A stretch of DNA of 63,993 nucleotides from Salinibacter altiplanensis (GTDB lineage Bacteria; Bacteroidota; Rhodothermia; Rhodothermales; Salinibacteraceae), in the NCBI RefSeq assembly GCF_002894645.1, contig NZ_NCQY01000009.1:1-63993 (forward strand). Reading direction: 5' to 3'. A model generated the notes under the pieces. That model worked only from the letters and a program-made list of their open reading frames with translations, had not been told where the DNA came from and did not search any database. The translations under genes and the position numbers were made by a program. Numbering within the stretch: the stretch's first letter is position 1; each line of letters opens with the position of its first letter. This document shows, piece after piece, positions 16,751-26,185 of the stretch.

Positions 16751-17257
16751 ATGTCTTCTCCTGCGTCCGCGCCCACGCTGGACACAGCCGATCGCTACAC
16801 CGACACACGCCGCCGCATCGACGCGCTGCTGGACGGGCCTACCGACTGGGTATCGGCCATGGCCACTGTAGCGTGCGAGCTCCACCACTCATTCGCACAC
16901 TACGACTGGACGGGCTTCTACCGGGCGGTCTCCGACGAGGAGCTGCTCGTGGGGCCGTACCAGGGCCCGCACGGATGCCTCCACATTGACGTAGGCCGCG
17001 GGGTGTGCGGGGCGGCAGCACAGGCTCGCGAGACCCAACTGTGGGCGGACGTGTCCGAGGCCCCGGATCACATCGCGTGCCAGTCGTCCACCCAGTCGGA
17101 AATCGTCGTGCCCGTCCTTACCCCAAGCGACGACCTGCTGGCCGTGCTCGACGTCGACTCCGACACGCGGGGGGCCTTTGATGCCACGGACCAGAAGCAC
17201 CTGGAGGCACTGTGCCAAGACCTCGGGGAGCGATTCGACGCCACAGGGCTGAGGTAG
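16751..17257 (+). CDS. msrC: Free methionine-R-sulfoxide reductase, GAF type
   Basis: 168 residues from ATG 16751. A single GAF domain reduces free methionine-(R)-sulfoxide. All three redox cysteines of the fRMsr family appear in their normal contexts: HGCLHI (C76), GRGVCGAA (C86) and DHIACQSSTQSEIVVPV (C110). The substrate-pocket motif YDWTGFYR and the LLVGPYQG loop are also present. It is cytosolic and protects against methionine oxidation, plausible for a sunlit brine organism. It sits between DUF427 and the FtsX-type permease with no sign of cotranscription beyond orientation. Confidence 0.93.
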   Translation: MSSPASAPTLDTADRYTDTRRRIDALLDGPTDWVSAMATVACELHHSFAHYDWTGFYRAVSDEELLVGPYQGPHGCLHIDVGRGVCGAAAQARETQLWADVSEAPDHIACQSSTQSEIVVPVLTPSDDLLAVLDVDSDTRGAFDATDQKHLEALCQDLGERFDATGLR

Positions 17258-17392
17258 CCTGAAGAGCAGTTCCCCTCCCGGCAAGAACGCACGTATGCCG
17301 GCCGCGATGCGTGGCCTTCTCTTCCCCCCTCCGGCCTCCTTTCTGCACACGTCCCCTTTTCTGCCCCACCACTGACGCTTTCTAGAGCCCGG

Positions 17393-19939
17393 ATGAGCGA
17401 GAACGTCCCATGGACTCTCAAGATGGCCTGGCGCGACAGCCGCGGCAGCCGCACACGCTTGGCCCTCTACCTCTCCGCGATGGTACTGGGCGTCGCGGCC
17501 CTGGTGGCCATTCGGGGGTTCGGGGAAAACCTGACGCAGACGGTCGACCGGGAGTCGAAAACACTTTTGGGGGCCGACCTGAAGATCGAGAGCGATTCGC
17601 CGCTTCGGGACTCGACCGAGGCGCTCCTCGACTCGATTGGTGGCACCCAGTCGCGCCGCGTATCGTTTGCGTCGATGGCCTACTTTCCCGCCACCGGCGG
17701 CACTCGGCTCTCCGCCGTGCGGGCCGTGGAGGGCGGCTTTCCGTTCTACGGCCCCCTGGAGACGCGCCCGGACGACGCGGCGGCCCGCTACCAGGATGAA
17801 GGCGGGGCGCTCGTGGACGGAGCGTTGCTGCGTCAGTTTGGGGTGGAGGTGGGCGACTCCGTCCAAATCGGAGACGTGCACTACCCCATCCTCGGAGAGC
17901 TGAAGCAGGCCCCGGGTGAATCCAGCTTTACCTCGGCTGCGAGTCCCCGCATCTACCTGCCCCGGGCTCGGCTCGACACGTCCCTCTTCGGCCGCGGGAG
18001 CCGCGTGGAGTACGAGGTGATGTTTGCGTTCGCGGAGGCCCGCGACGTTGAGGCCCTGATCGCGGAGATCGACCCGTACCTGGACCGGCACGACCTTGAT
18101 CTCGACACCGTCGAGGAGGCGGCCTCGGGCTGGCAGGATGGCCTCGGCGACCTGTACCGATTTCTGGGGCTCGCCGGGTTTGTGGCCTTGCTGCTGGGAA
18201 GCCTCGGCGTGGCGAGTGCGGTGCACGTGTACGTGCAGCGTCGCCTCACCTCGATCGCCGTCCTGCGCTGCCTGGGGTCGACGGCCGGACGCACGTTTCG
18301 CATCTACCTCGCCCAGGCCGGTGTGCTCGGCCTGATTGGAGCTGGGCTCGGCAGCCTCCTCGGTGTGGCCCTACAGGCCTTCGTGCCCCGCCTTCTGGCC
18401 GACTTCCTCCCCGTCGAGGTCAGCTTTGCGGTGTCGTGGACCGCCGTGGGCCTGGGGCTGGTCGTGGGCCTGGGCGTGACGCTCCTCTTCGCGCTGTGGC
18501 CCCTGCTGGAGGTGCGGGGCGTCTCGCCGCTCCAGGCGCTGCGAACCGAGGTGGACCCCTCCACCGGGGGCTGGCGCGACCCCGCCCGGTGGGCCGTGGC
18601 GGCCGCCGTGGCGGCCGCGGTCTCGGGCATCGCTGTGCTGCAGGCCCCCACCTGGGAAATTGGCCTCGGGTACGCCGCGGGCGTGGGCACTGTGTTCGGG
18701 GTGCTCGCCCTCGTGGCCCGCGGCATCATGGCGGGCGTGCGTCGCTTCTTTCCCACGTCCTGGTCCTACCCCTGGCGGCAGGGCCTGGCCAACCTGTACC
18801 GCCCCCACAACCAGACGACCGTCCTCCTGCTCACCCTGGGCCTGGGCGTCTTCCTCATCACCACCCTCGTGCTCGTGGAGCGCACGCTCCTGGAGCAGAT
18901 TCAGGTGGCCGGCGGCGAAAACCGGCCCAATCTCGTCCTGTTCGACATCCAGAATGATCAGGTCGACGGCGTCCGCGACGCGGTGGAGGCGGCGGGCGCT
19001 CCGGTCTTGGCCAGCGAGCCCATCGTGACGACGCGCCTGCAGGCCCTCCAGGGCCGCTCCCTTGAGGCCCTGCGGCAAGATTCGACGGTAGACGTGGACT
19101 GGGCGTACGAGCGCGAGTACCGCGTCACGTACCGCGACCGCCTCACCAAGAGCGAGACGGTCGTGGCGGGAGAGTTTGTCGGCGCCGTCGAGGGCAATCC
19201 GCTGCAGTCCGGCGAGGCCGTTCCGGTCTCGATGGAACAGAGCATGGCCCGCGAGGAGCTGAACGTGGGCCTTGGGGACACCCTCACGTTCGACGTTCAG
19301 GGCCGGCCCGTCACGACCTACATCTCTAGCCTGCGCGACGTAGACTGGCAGCGCGTCGGCACCAATTACTTCGTCGTCTTTCCGGAGGGCGTGCTCGGTT
19401 CGGCCCCGCAGACCCACGTCCTCCTCGGGCGCACCCCCAACGACGACGTGGCGGCCGCGGCGCAGCGGAACGTCGTTCAGGAATACCCGAACGTGTCCGC
19501 CATCGACTTGTCCCTCATTCTCTCCACCTTCCAGGACCTCTTCGGGCGCCTGGCCTACGTGATCCGGTTTATGGCCCTCTTTAGCGTGTTTACGGGACTC
19601 ATCGTGCTGGCCGGAGCGGTGGTGGTGAGCCGCTACCAGCGGGCCGAGGAGAGTGTGCTTTTGAAGACCCTGGGGGCTTCGCGCCGCACCGTACAGACCA
19701 TCATGACGGTGGAGTACCTTTTTCTCGGGGCCTTCGCGGCCGCGACGGGCCTGCTGCTCGCGCTGGCGGGTGCCTGGGGCCTCTCGTACTTTGTCTTCGA
19801 GGGCCCCTTCGTCGTCGCACCACTCGTGCTTCTCACGGCATTCGTACTCGCCGTGCTCGTGACCATCGGCATCGGCCTCTGGAACAGCCGCGGCCTGTAC
19901 GACCGCCCGCCGCTCGATGTGCTCCGGACGGAGACGTAG
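17393..19939 (+). CDS. Large FtsX/MacB-type ABC transporter permease (YbbP-like)
   Basis: 848 residues from ATG 17393. The N-terminal membrane helix (LALYLSAMVLGVAALVAI) is followed by a large extracytoplasmic domain (about 40-250). An FtsX core holds three helices (about 260-385), two central helices come next (about 400-450), then an FtsX-like helix with TTVLLLTLGLGVFLITTLV (about 480). A second extracytoplasmic domain and a C-terminal FtsX core (VLLKTLGASRRTVQTIMTVE, about 755-775) follow, ending PPLDVLRTET. This duplicated layout matches YbbP-type permeases that work with a YbbA-like ATPase. No such ATPase gene adjoins it here. Likely role: lipid, lipoprotein or peptide handling at the inner membrane. 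Confidence 0.88.
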   Translation: MSENVPWTLKMAWRDSRGSRTRLALYLSAMVLGVAALVAIRGFGENLTQTVDRESKTLLGADLKIESDSPLRDSTEALLDSIGGTQSRRVSFASMAYFPATGGTRLSAVRAVEGGFPFYGPLETRPDDAAARYQDEGGALVDGALLRQFGVEVGDSVQIGDVHYPILGELKQAPGESSFTSAASPRIYLPRARLDTSLFGRGSRVEYEVMFAFAEARDVEALIAEIDPYLDRHDLDLDTVEEAASGWQDGLGDLYRFLGLAGFVALLLGSLGVASAVHVYVQRRLTSIAVLRCLGSTAGRTFRIYLAQAGVLGLIGAGLGSLLGVALQAFVPRLLADFLPVEVSFAVSWTAVGLGLVVGLGVTLLFALWPLLEVRGVSPLQALRTEVDPSTGGWRDPARWAVAAAVAAAVSGIAVLQAPTWEIGLGYAAGVGTVFGVLALVARGIMAGVRRFFPTSWSYPWRQGLANLYRPHNQTTVLLLTLGLGVFLITTLVLVERTLLEQIQVAGGENRPNLVLFDIQNDQVDGVRDAVEAAGAPVLASEPIVTTRLQALQGRSLEALRQDSTVDVDWAYEREYRVTYRDRLTKSETVVAGEFVGAVEGNPLQSGEAVPVSMEQSMAREELNVGLGDTLTFDVQGRPVTTYISSLRDVDWQRVGTNYFVVFPEGVLGSAPQTHVLLGRTPNDDVAAAAQRNVVQEYPNVSAIDLSLILSTFQDLFGRLAYVIRFMALFSVFTGLIVLAGAVVVSRYQRAEESVLLKTLGASRRTVQTIMTVEYLFLGAFAAATGLLLALAGAWGLSYFVFEGPFVVAPLVLLTAFVLAVLVTIGIGLWNSRGLYDRPPLDVLRTET

Positions 19940-20049
19940 TAGCCCCGCGCGGATCTGAGGGCCCCATCCAACAGTCTCGTGCCCCCCGTGGGACCATCGT
20001 GCGGGGTCCGTCGCATTTCGTCCCCTCGCCTCTTCAAACTGCCCCTGCC

Positions 20050-20235
20050 ATGAACGTCCGCGAGCAGACGTTTACGTGCCCACACTGCTGGGAAACAACC
20101 GCCGTCCTCCTCGATCCGTCGGTGCGCGAACAGACCTACATCGAGGACTGCGGCGTCTGTTGCCGCCCCCTTCAGGTTCACGTCGTTGCACAGGGCGGCC
20201 GCGTCGTGTCGTTCGACGTGCAGCCGACCCAGTAG
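20050..20235 (+). CDS. CPXCG-motif cysteine-rich zinc protein
   Basis: 61 residues from ATG 20050. Two Cys pairs, TCPHCWE (10-16) and DCGVCCRP, match the small Cys-rich CPXG family, whose order is CPxC, about 20 residues, CxxC, then strands ending in F. Here the first pair is C-P-H-C and the spacing is kept. It is probably a one-zinc ribbon of unknown role. It sits 110 bp after the permease gene and 143 bp before the YggS-like gene. Confidence 0.85.
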   Translation: MNVREQTFTCPHCWETTAVLLDPSVREQTYIEDCGVCCRPLQVHVVAQGGRVVSFDVQPTQ

Positions 20236-20378
20236 AGGCCGACGCCAGCCCAGCGAGGCACGCACCGCACTCGGCTCGTTCGGCCGTGCGAAACACCCGT
20301 ACGGGATCATGCGCGCCGCTGCCGAGATACCAGTTCCCGACCCGCAACGGCTTCCCAACACACGCCCCCGTTCCGCAC

Positions 20379-21137
20379 ATGAGCAAGATCCCGGATGCCA
20401 CCCCGGAGGTGGAGGCCCAAATCCGCCCCGAGGCCGTCGAGGAACGCGTCCAGTCCGTCCGTAAGCGCATCGTTCAGGCCTGCGAGCGGGCCGGGCGGTC
20501 CCCCGACGAGATCACAGTGGTCGCCGTCTCCAAGACGTTTCCGATGCAGGCCATTGAATCCGGGACGGACACGGGCCTGGAGCACTTTGGCGAAAACCGG
20601 GCCCGACAGCTCCGCGACAAGGCCAAGGCCCGCCCCGGGGCCTTTGAAGGCGGCGACGTAACGTGGCACATGGTGGGCCATCTGCAAAGAAACAAAGCCA
20701 AGTTCATCGCCCGCCACGCCGACTGGTTCGACGCGCTCGACAGTCCCCGCCTGGCGGCGGCACTCAACAAACGGGCCGCGAAGAACGACCGCGTGCTCCC
20801 GTGCCTGGTGCAGGTCAACATCACCGGCGACGAGCAAAAATACGGCCTCGCCCTGTCCGAAACGCACGACTACCTCGACCACTGTGCGCAGTACGACCAC
20901 CTTGCCGTCGAGGGGCTCATGGCCCTCGGCTCGTTCGTGGACGATCCCGAAGAGGTGCGGGGCGAATTCCAAAAGATGCGGGCGCTGTTCGAGACGTACG
21001 ACGCGTCCGACAACCCGCAGGTGGAGATGAGCGAGCTCTCCATCGGAATGAGCAACGACTTCGAGGTGGCCATCGAAGAGGGGAGCACCATGATCCGGCT
21101 CGGCACCTCCATCTTCGGGCCTCGCGACTACGAATAG
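20379..21137 (+). CDS. YggS/PLPBP family PLP-binding protein
   Basis: 252 residues from ATG 20379. A fold-type III alanine-racemase-like barrel without the second domain. The Schiff-base lysine is in VVAVSKTFP. Other signatures are HFGENRARQLRDKA, WHMVGHLQRNKAKFI, LVQVNITGDEQKYG, GLMALGSF, and the C-terminal LSIGMSNDFEVAIEEGST with MIRLGTSIFGPRDY, which binds the PLP phosphate. The family maintains PLP and amino-acid homeostasis rather than catalysing a defined reaction. It is followed 196 bp later by a DivIVA gene, a pairing also seen near yggS/sepF/divIVA blocks of other bacteria. Confidence 0.95.
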   Translation: MSKIPDATPEVEAQIRPEAVEERVQSVRKRIVQACERAGRSPDEITVVAVSKTFPMQAIESGTDTGLEHFGENRARQLRDKAKARPGAFEGGDVTWHMVGHLQRNKAKFIARHADWFDALDSPRLAAALNKRAAKNDRVLPCLVQVNITGDEQKYGLALSETHDYLDHCAQYDHLAVEGLMALGSFVDDPEEVRGEFQKMRALFETYDASDNPQVEMSELSIGMSNDFEVAIEEGSTMIRLGTSIFGPRDYE

Positions 21138-21333
21138 ACGGTCTCTCGACTGGCACGGCCCGCCCCAAAAACCGCACGGTCCCGAAACAGTGTCAGGGCA
21201 GTCCGGTGAACACAGGGTAGCCCCCTGAACCCTCCCAGGCGTCCCACGGCGGATCGGAACGGGCCACCGATCCGGCCGAGACCGCCAACCGTCCCGTTGC
21301 CGCACGCACTTCCACGTCCAACTCGCCATTGCT

Positions 21334-22506
21334 ATGACCCTCACGCCGCTCGACATTCGAAAGCGAGAGTTTGACCGGAGCCTCCGTGGGTACGACCCCC
21401 AGGAGGTGGACGCGTTTCTCGACATGGTGGCCGAGCAGTGGGAGGACCTGGAGGACGAGCGCCGCCGCCTGAACAACAAGGTGGAGGAGCTGCAGAGCCG
21501 GATGGATCACTACCAAGAGGTTGAGGAGGCCCTCCAGCAGGCCCTCGATCAGACGCGCAAGAACGCCGAGGAGACGCTCGAAAATGCCCGCGAGAAGGCT
21601 GAGCGCATCGTGCAGGACGCCAAGGCGAAGGCGGCGGACATCGAGCGGGACGCGGAACGCGTTGTGGAGGATGCCAAGGAGCAGGCCCAGGAAATCAAGC
21701 ACGACGCAGAAACCGAGCGCGAGCAGTTGCGGGCCGACATCCGCCATCTCCAAGGCCGGCGTACCGAGGCGGTGGCGCAGTTGCGGGCCTTCCTGAACTC
21801 GGAGCTGGAGGTGCTGGAAGCATACGACGAGGGCCGTGACCCATCCGGGGCGGTGTCGACGGCGTCTCCAGGACCGGCCTCAACAAGCGGGCAGTCCTCG
21901 TCTCCGCCGTCGTCCGATCCCACGTCCCCATCGGGCCCAGGCGCCCCCTCTGAGGCTCCCCCGGCCCCGGACCTGGCCCAGGCAGACGACGCGCCCGACG
22001 CGGGCTCGGAACCAGCCCCCGACGCGGAACCGGACGATCCCGACCTCCCGTCCCTAGACACCACAGACGCAATGGACGCCGATGCGCCATCCGGCCCGGA
22101 CCGCGTCGACGATCCCGATTCGCCCGAAGCGGATTCCGCGTCGGGCGAGGAGGGCGTTCCCGAGACCGAGCCTCTAACCGACATCGGTTCTTCGACCGAC
22201 GCGTCGGCCGAGGACCGCTCCCCGTCGGAGAGCTTCACGGACGATGTCGCGGAGGAGGAGCCCCCCCCCACTCCATCCGAGGATGATCCTCCCGAGCAGG
22301 ATGAGCAGGACACTTCTCCAACCGATGCACCGGAGAGCTCCCTCGATGCCCCGGGCCACGAGACGGACGACGCCTCCGACGAGCCCACGTCCGACACGGG
22401 ACAGGCGGACGAGTCGAACGCTGAGAATCGTTCCGGGGACGATGAGGACGGCACCTCCGAGGAGATCGAGAAGATCTGGAATATCCTCGAAGACATGGAA
22501 GACTAA
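21334..22506 (+). CDS. DivIVA domain protein with very acidic C-terminal tail
   Basis: 390 residues from ATG 21334. Residues 1-50 are a classic DivIVA N-terminal lipid-binding domain: LTPLDIRKREFDRSLRGYDP and QEVDAFLDMVAEQWEDL. A coiled coil runs to about 160 (RKNAEETLENAREKAERIVQ and similar). The last roughly 210 residues are Asp/Glu/Ser/Pro-rich, essentially disordered, ending EEIEKIWNILEDMED. The family marks curved membranes at poles and septa. The YggS-DivIVA order suggests a cell-division or growth setting. The tail is far longer than in usual DivIVA proteins and fits halophilic adaptation or a partner-binding tether. Confidence 0.9.
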   Translation: MTLTPLDIRKREFDRSLRGYDPQEVDAFLDMVAEQWEDLEDERRRLNNKVEELQSRMDHYQEVEEALQQALDQTRKNAEETLENAREKAERIVQDAKAKAADIERDAERVVEDAKEQAQEIKHDAETEREQLRADIRHLQGRRTEAVAQLRAFLNSELEVLEAYDEGRDPSGAVSTASPGPASTSGQSSSPPSSDPTSPSGPGAPSEAPPAPDLAQADDAPDAGSEPAPDAEPDDPDLPSLDTTDAMDADAPSGPDRVDDPDSPEADSASGEEGVPETEPLTDIGSSTDASAEDRSPSESFTDDVAEEEPPPTPSEDDPPEQDEQDTSPTDAPESSLDAPGHETDDASDEPTSDTGQADESNAENRSGDDEDGTSEEIEKIWNILEDMED

Positions 22507-22565
22507 ACGTCGGTTCTCTTCGCTTCCCGTTCCTCCGCGACAGACTGCCCTCGATTCCCCTCCGC

Positions 22566-23423
22566 ATGCCTACCGCCCCCAACCCCTCCGCCCTCACCGC
22601 CGACGGAACCGCCGCGTACAAACAACAGGTCGACGCGGCGGCCGCCGCCCTCCCCGACGTGGACACGGCTGCCCCAACCGTGGCCGTCGTTCACGACACA
22701 GACCTGGCCCCCATCTTGCAAGAGGGGCGAGTTGAGCGTACGATTCCACACACCGACCTTCCACACTACCCCGGGACGAGTGGAACGCTGACGGTGGGCA
22801 CCCTGGGCGAAACCCGGGTCGTGGAGCTGGACCAGACCCTCCACCTCTACGAGGGGCACACGCCCCGAGAGGTCGCCTTTCCCGTGCGCATGCTCGCCGC
22901 TGCGGGCGTGGATACCCTGTTTCTGACGGCAACAGCCGGCAGCGTTGCCGCACAGGCGGGTCGTGGCGACCTGATGCTACTGACCGACCACATTAACTTT
23001 CAGGGACAGAATCCGCTCGTGGGGCCCAATGTGGACGCCTGGGGCCCACGCTTTCCCGACATGACCGAGCCCTACGACGCAGCCCTCCGGCGACGGGCCA
23101 GCGATGCGGCACGAAGCGAAGGGATCTCTCTGCGAAAAGGCATCTACCTCGGCCTTCTCGGGCCTCACCGTGAAACAATGGCCGAGCACCGGATGGCCCA
23201 CCGGCTAGGGGCCGACGCCGTGGGGACGGGCGTGGTGCCCGAGGTGCTTGCGGCCCGCCACATGGACCTGAACGTCATGGCCCTTGCGCTCCTCACGGCT
23301 CAGCACCGGACGGGGGGACCCGTCGCTTCCTCCCCCGACGGCACGGTCCTCCAGACGGGCCGTTCACAGATGCACCGTCTCCTTGCAACGCTGATCGGCG
23401 GAGACGCCACGGAATCTCGATAA
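22566..23423 (+). CDS. Purine nucleoside phosphorylase homologue with altered active site
   Basis: 285 residues from ATG 22566. The fold signatures of trimeric PNP are clear: LHLYEGHTPREVAFPVR, LLTDHINFQGQNPLVGPN, GPRFPDMTEPYD, GPHRETMAEHRM and LGADAVGTGVVPEVLAARHM. Several residues that bind phosphate in human PNP are not seen. The GSGLG loop is replaced by HDTDLAP, PGHAG is PGTSG (H64 to T), GRFH is QTLH (R84 to T), and VGMS is VGTG (S220 to G). The base-binding Asn of ITNK is LTAQ. E201 and Y88 equivalents are kept. It could be an inactive or repurposed paralogue, so I give no gene symbol. It lies between divIVA and thrA. Confidence 0.85.
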   Translation: MPTAPNPSALTADGTAAYKQQVDAAAAALPDVDTAAPTVAVVHDTDLAPILQEGRVERTIPHTDLPHYPGTSGTLTVGTLGETRVVELDQTLHLYEGHTPREVAFPVRMLAAAGVDTLFLTATAGSVAAQAGRGDLMLLTDHINFQGQNPLVGPNVDAWGPRFPDMTEPYDAALRRRASDAARSEGISLRKGIYLGLLGPHRETMAEHRMAHRLGADAVGTGVVPEVLAARHMDLNVMALALLTAQHRTGGPVASSPDGTVLQTGRSQMHRLLATLIGGDATESR

Positions 23424-23538
23424 GTGCTTTCCGTCCGTTCCGTGTGGGAGCACGAGGCGACCGGCGCCGTGCCTCTCCCGTTTCACGAGGCACCCATCGC
23501 CCGCCACGGGTCCACTTCTCCAACGCGCTCCTCCCCGC

Positions 23539-26004
23539 ATGAGATCGTCCGTCCCTGCCTCCACCGACTGGCGCGTTCACAAGTTTGGCGGGACCAGCCT
23601 TGCCACACCGGCACGCATCCGGCATGTGGCCGACCTTCTTGGCGACCGTGACCGTCCCCTTGCGGTCGTGGTCTCCGCCGTGAGCGGGGTTACAGACCGC
23701 CTGCTCGCCCTCGCCGAGAACGCGCACACCGACCCCGACGGCCTGTCCGATCGCCTTCAATCGCTCCGCGACGATCAGCGGGCCATGGTCTCCGACCTGC
23801 TCGACAGGGACACCGCGGCCTCTGTGCTGGACGCGCTGGACCAGGACCTGGACGACCTGGCCGACGTGCTCCGGGCCACCCACCTCATGGGCACGGCCCC
23901 CGACACGACGCGCGCCCTCGTGGCTGGATACGGCGAGCTGTGGTCTACCCGCCTGCTCGGCGGGGTGCTGCGCAGCCGGGGCCTGTCGGCCGCCGTCTGC
24001 GACGCCCGCGAGGTGCTCGTCGTTACCCACGAGAAGCTGGGGCCTGTGGTCGACTGGGACGCCACCCGAAGGCAGTTTGCCAACTGGCGAGCCGCCCGCA
24101 GCGAGTTCGACATTCTCGTCGCCACCGGTTTCATCGCCACCACGCCCGACGGGGTGCCCACCACGCTGGGCCGGAACGGCTCGGACCACTCCGCCGCCCT
24201 CTTTGCCTCGCTGCTCGGGGCCGAGGCACTCACGATCTGGACGGACACGGACGGGGTGATGAGTGCCGATCCCCGGTACGTCCCCGATGCCCGTCGCCTC
24301 GATGTCTTGTCCTACGAAGAGGCCCTGGAGATGGCCTACTTCGGCGCCGGCGTCATTCATCCGCGCACGCTGTCGCCGGCCATCGAGCACGAGATTCCAA
24401 TCACGATCCGCAACACCTTTGCGCCCGACCGGCCCGGCACCCGCATTCACCTCGAGGACGACGGCGCGTCGGTCGTTAAGGGCTTCTCGACAATCGACGA
24501 CGTGGCCCTTCTCAACCTTGAGGGCAGCGGCATGATCGGGGTGCCCGGCATTGCCCGGCGGCTCTTCGACGCATTGGAGGACGAAGGCGTGTCCGTCATT
24601 CTCATCTCGCAGGGCAGCTCCGAGCACTCGATCTGTTTCGCCGTGCCGCAGGCAGAGGCGAAGGTCGCCCGCAAGGCCGCCGAGCAGGCCTTCTACGCCG
24701 AGCTGGATCGCGGCCAGCTCCGGACGGTCGAGCTGGTGCCCGACTGCAGCATCCTCGCCGTCGTGGGGGACCGCATGACCGGCACGCCCGGCGTCGCCGC
24801 CACCTTCTTCGGAGCCCTCGGCGAGGCCAGCGTCAACGTGCGAGCCATCGCGCAGGGCTCCTCGGAGCGCAACATCTCGGCCGTCGTGGACGGGGACGAC
24901 GCCCACCGCGCCCTGCGGGCCGTCCACGCGGGCTTTTATCTCTCGAAGCGGACCCTGTCCATCGGCGTCCTCGGGGCCGGAAACGTCGGCGCGGCCCTGC
25001 TTGACCAGATCCGTACCGAGGCCGATCGGCTCCGCGACGAACAGGACATCGATCTCCGCGTGCGGGGGATCGCCACGTCCTCGCGCATGCTCCGGGCCGA
25101 ACAACGCCTCGACCTTGGGACGTGGCGCGACGACTTGGCCGAGGGCGACGCGGCCGATCTCGACGCCTTCGTCGACCACGTGCAGACGGACTACCACCCA
25201 CACACGGCGATCGTCGACTGCACGGCCAGCGGGGCCATCGCCCGCCACTATCGGGGGTGGCTGGAGCGTGGCATTCACGTGGTCACGCCCAACAAGAAGG
25301 CCAATACCGGTGCCTGGGACGCGTACCAGGCCCTCCAGGCCGCCAGCCGAGGGCCCGGGCCCCAGTACCGCTACGAGACGACGGTCGGGGCGGGCCTGCC
25401 CATTCTGCGCACCCTCAACAGCCTCACCGAGACGGGCGACCAGGTACACCGGATTGAGGGCATCCTCTCCGGCACCCTGTCGTATCTCTTCAACGCGTTT
25501 GACGGCGAGCGGCCCTTCTCCGCGATTCTTCGTCAGGCCAGGGACGAAGGCTTCACCGAGCCCGACCCCCGCGACGACCTGTCCGGCATGGACGTGGCCC
25601 GCAAGGTGGTCATCCTGGCACGCGAGATGGGCGTGTCGCTGGGGCTGGACGAGGTGTCCGTGGACGGGCTCGTGCCGGGGCCGCTCCGCGACGGCTCGGT
25701 CCCGTCGTTTCTGGATCGCCTCCCCGAACATGACGCGGACATGACCAAGCTCCTCCGGGACGCCCGGGCCAACGACAAGGTCCTCCGCTTCGTAGGCAGC
25801 GTCACGCGCGACGGCGACGCCTCGGTCCGCCTGCGCCGCTACCCCGTCGACCATGCCTTCGCCCGCATCAATCACACGGACAACATCGTCCGCTTTCAGA
25901 CAGACCGGTACGCCGACACGCCTCTCATCGTGCAGGGCCCCGGCGCCGGCCCCCAGGTGACCGCCGCAGGCGTCTTCACCGACCTGCTCCGCCTAATCTC
26001 GTAG
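23539..26004 (+). CDS. thrA: Bifunctional aspartokinase/homoserine dehydrogenase
   Basis: 821 residues from ATG 23539. The aspartokinase domain (about 10-290) starts HKFGGTSLATPARI and includes VATGFIATTPDG, TTLGRNGSDHSAALFA and WTDTDGVMSADPRYVPDAR. Two ACT segments follow (about 320-460; NLEGSGMIGVPGIARRLFDA, GDRMTGTPGVAATFFGAL). The homoserine dehydrogenase domain (about 473-821) starts IGVLGAGNVGAALLDQI, with HVVTPNKKANTG, YRYETTVGAGLPI and GILSGTLSYLFN. It performs the first and third steps of the aspartate family and is usually feedback-inhibited by threonine through the ACT domains. The thrB gene follows at 181 bp. Confidence 0.97.
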   Translation: MRSSVPASTDWRVHKFGGTSLATPARIRHVADLLGDRDRPLAVVVSAVSGVTDRLLALAENAHTDPDGLSDRLQSLRDDQRAMVSDLLDRDTAASVLDALDQDLDDLADVLRATHLMGTAPDTTRALVAGYGELWSTRLLGGVLRSRGLSAAVCDAREVLVVTHEKLGPVVDWDATRRQFANWRAARSEFDILVATGFIATTPDGVPTTLGRNGSDHSAALFASLLGAEALTIWTDTDGVMSADPRYVPDARRLDVLSYEEALEMAYFGAGVIHPRTLSPAIEHEIPITIRNTFAPDRPGTRIHLEDDGASVVKGFSTIDDVALLNLEGSGMIGVPGIARRLFDALEDEGVSVILISQGSSEHSICFAVPQAEAKVARKAAEQAFYAELDRGQLRTVELVPDCSILAVVGDRMTGTPGVAATFFGALGEASVNVRAIAQGSSERNISAVVDGDDAHRALRAVHAGFYLSKRTLSIGVLGAGNVGAALLDQIRTEADRLRDEQDIDLRVRGIATSSRMLRAEQRLDLGTWRDDLAEGDAADLDAFVDHVQTDYHPHTAIVDCTASGAIARHYRGWLERGIHVVTPNKKANTGAWDAYQALQAASRGPGPQYRYETTVGAGLPILRTLNSLTETGDQVHRIEGILSGTLSYLFNAFDGERPFSAILRQARDEGFTEPDPRDDLSGMDVARKVVILAREMGVSLGLDEVSVDGLVPGPLRDGSVPSFLDRLPEHDADMTKLLRDARANDKVLRFVGSVTRDGDASVRLRRYPVDHAFARINHTDNIVRFQTDRYADTPLIVQGPGAGPQVTAAGVFTDLLRLIS

Positions 26005-26185
26005 TCGGACGGGTGCGTGGGAACGCGAGAGACGGGAAGTGTTGAGGCACGGATGGGAGAGCAAAAACACAGCGAGTCGAGAGAAGACAACGAACCCGTT
26101 TCGGCGTGCGAACCGGGCTCGCTTCCAACTCACACGTCCTGCTTCCTGCGACACCGAGCAACGATCCAATGAGAAAGTGACCCCA

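Noticed and set aside
23293-25875. 860-codon minus-strand frame opposite thrA
   Set aside because: Antisense shadow of thrA with no recognisable domain; such long shadows are expected at this GC content.
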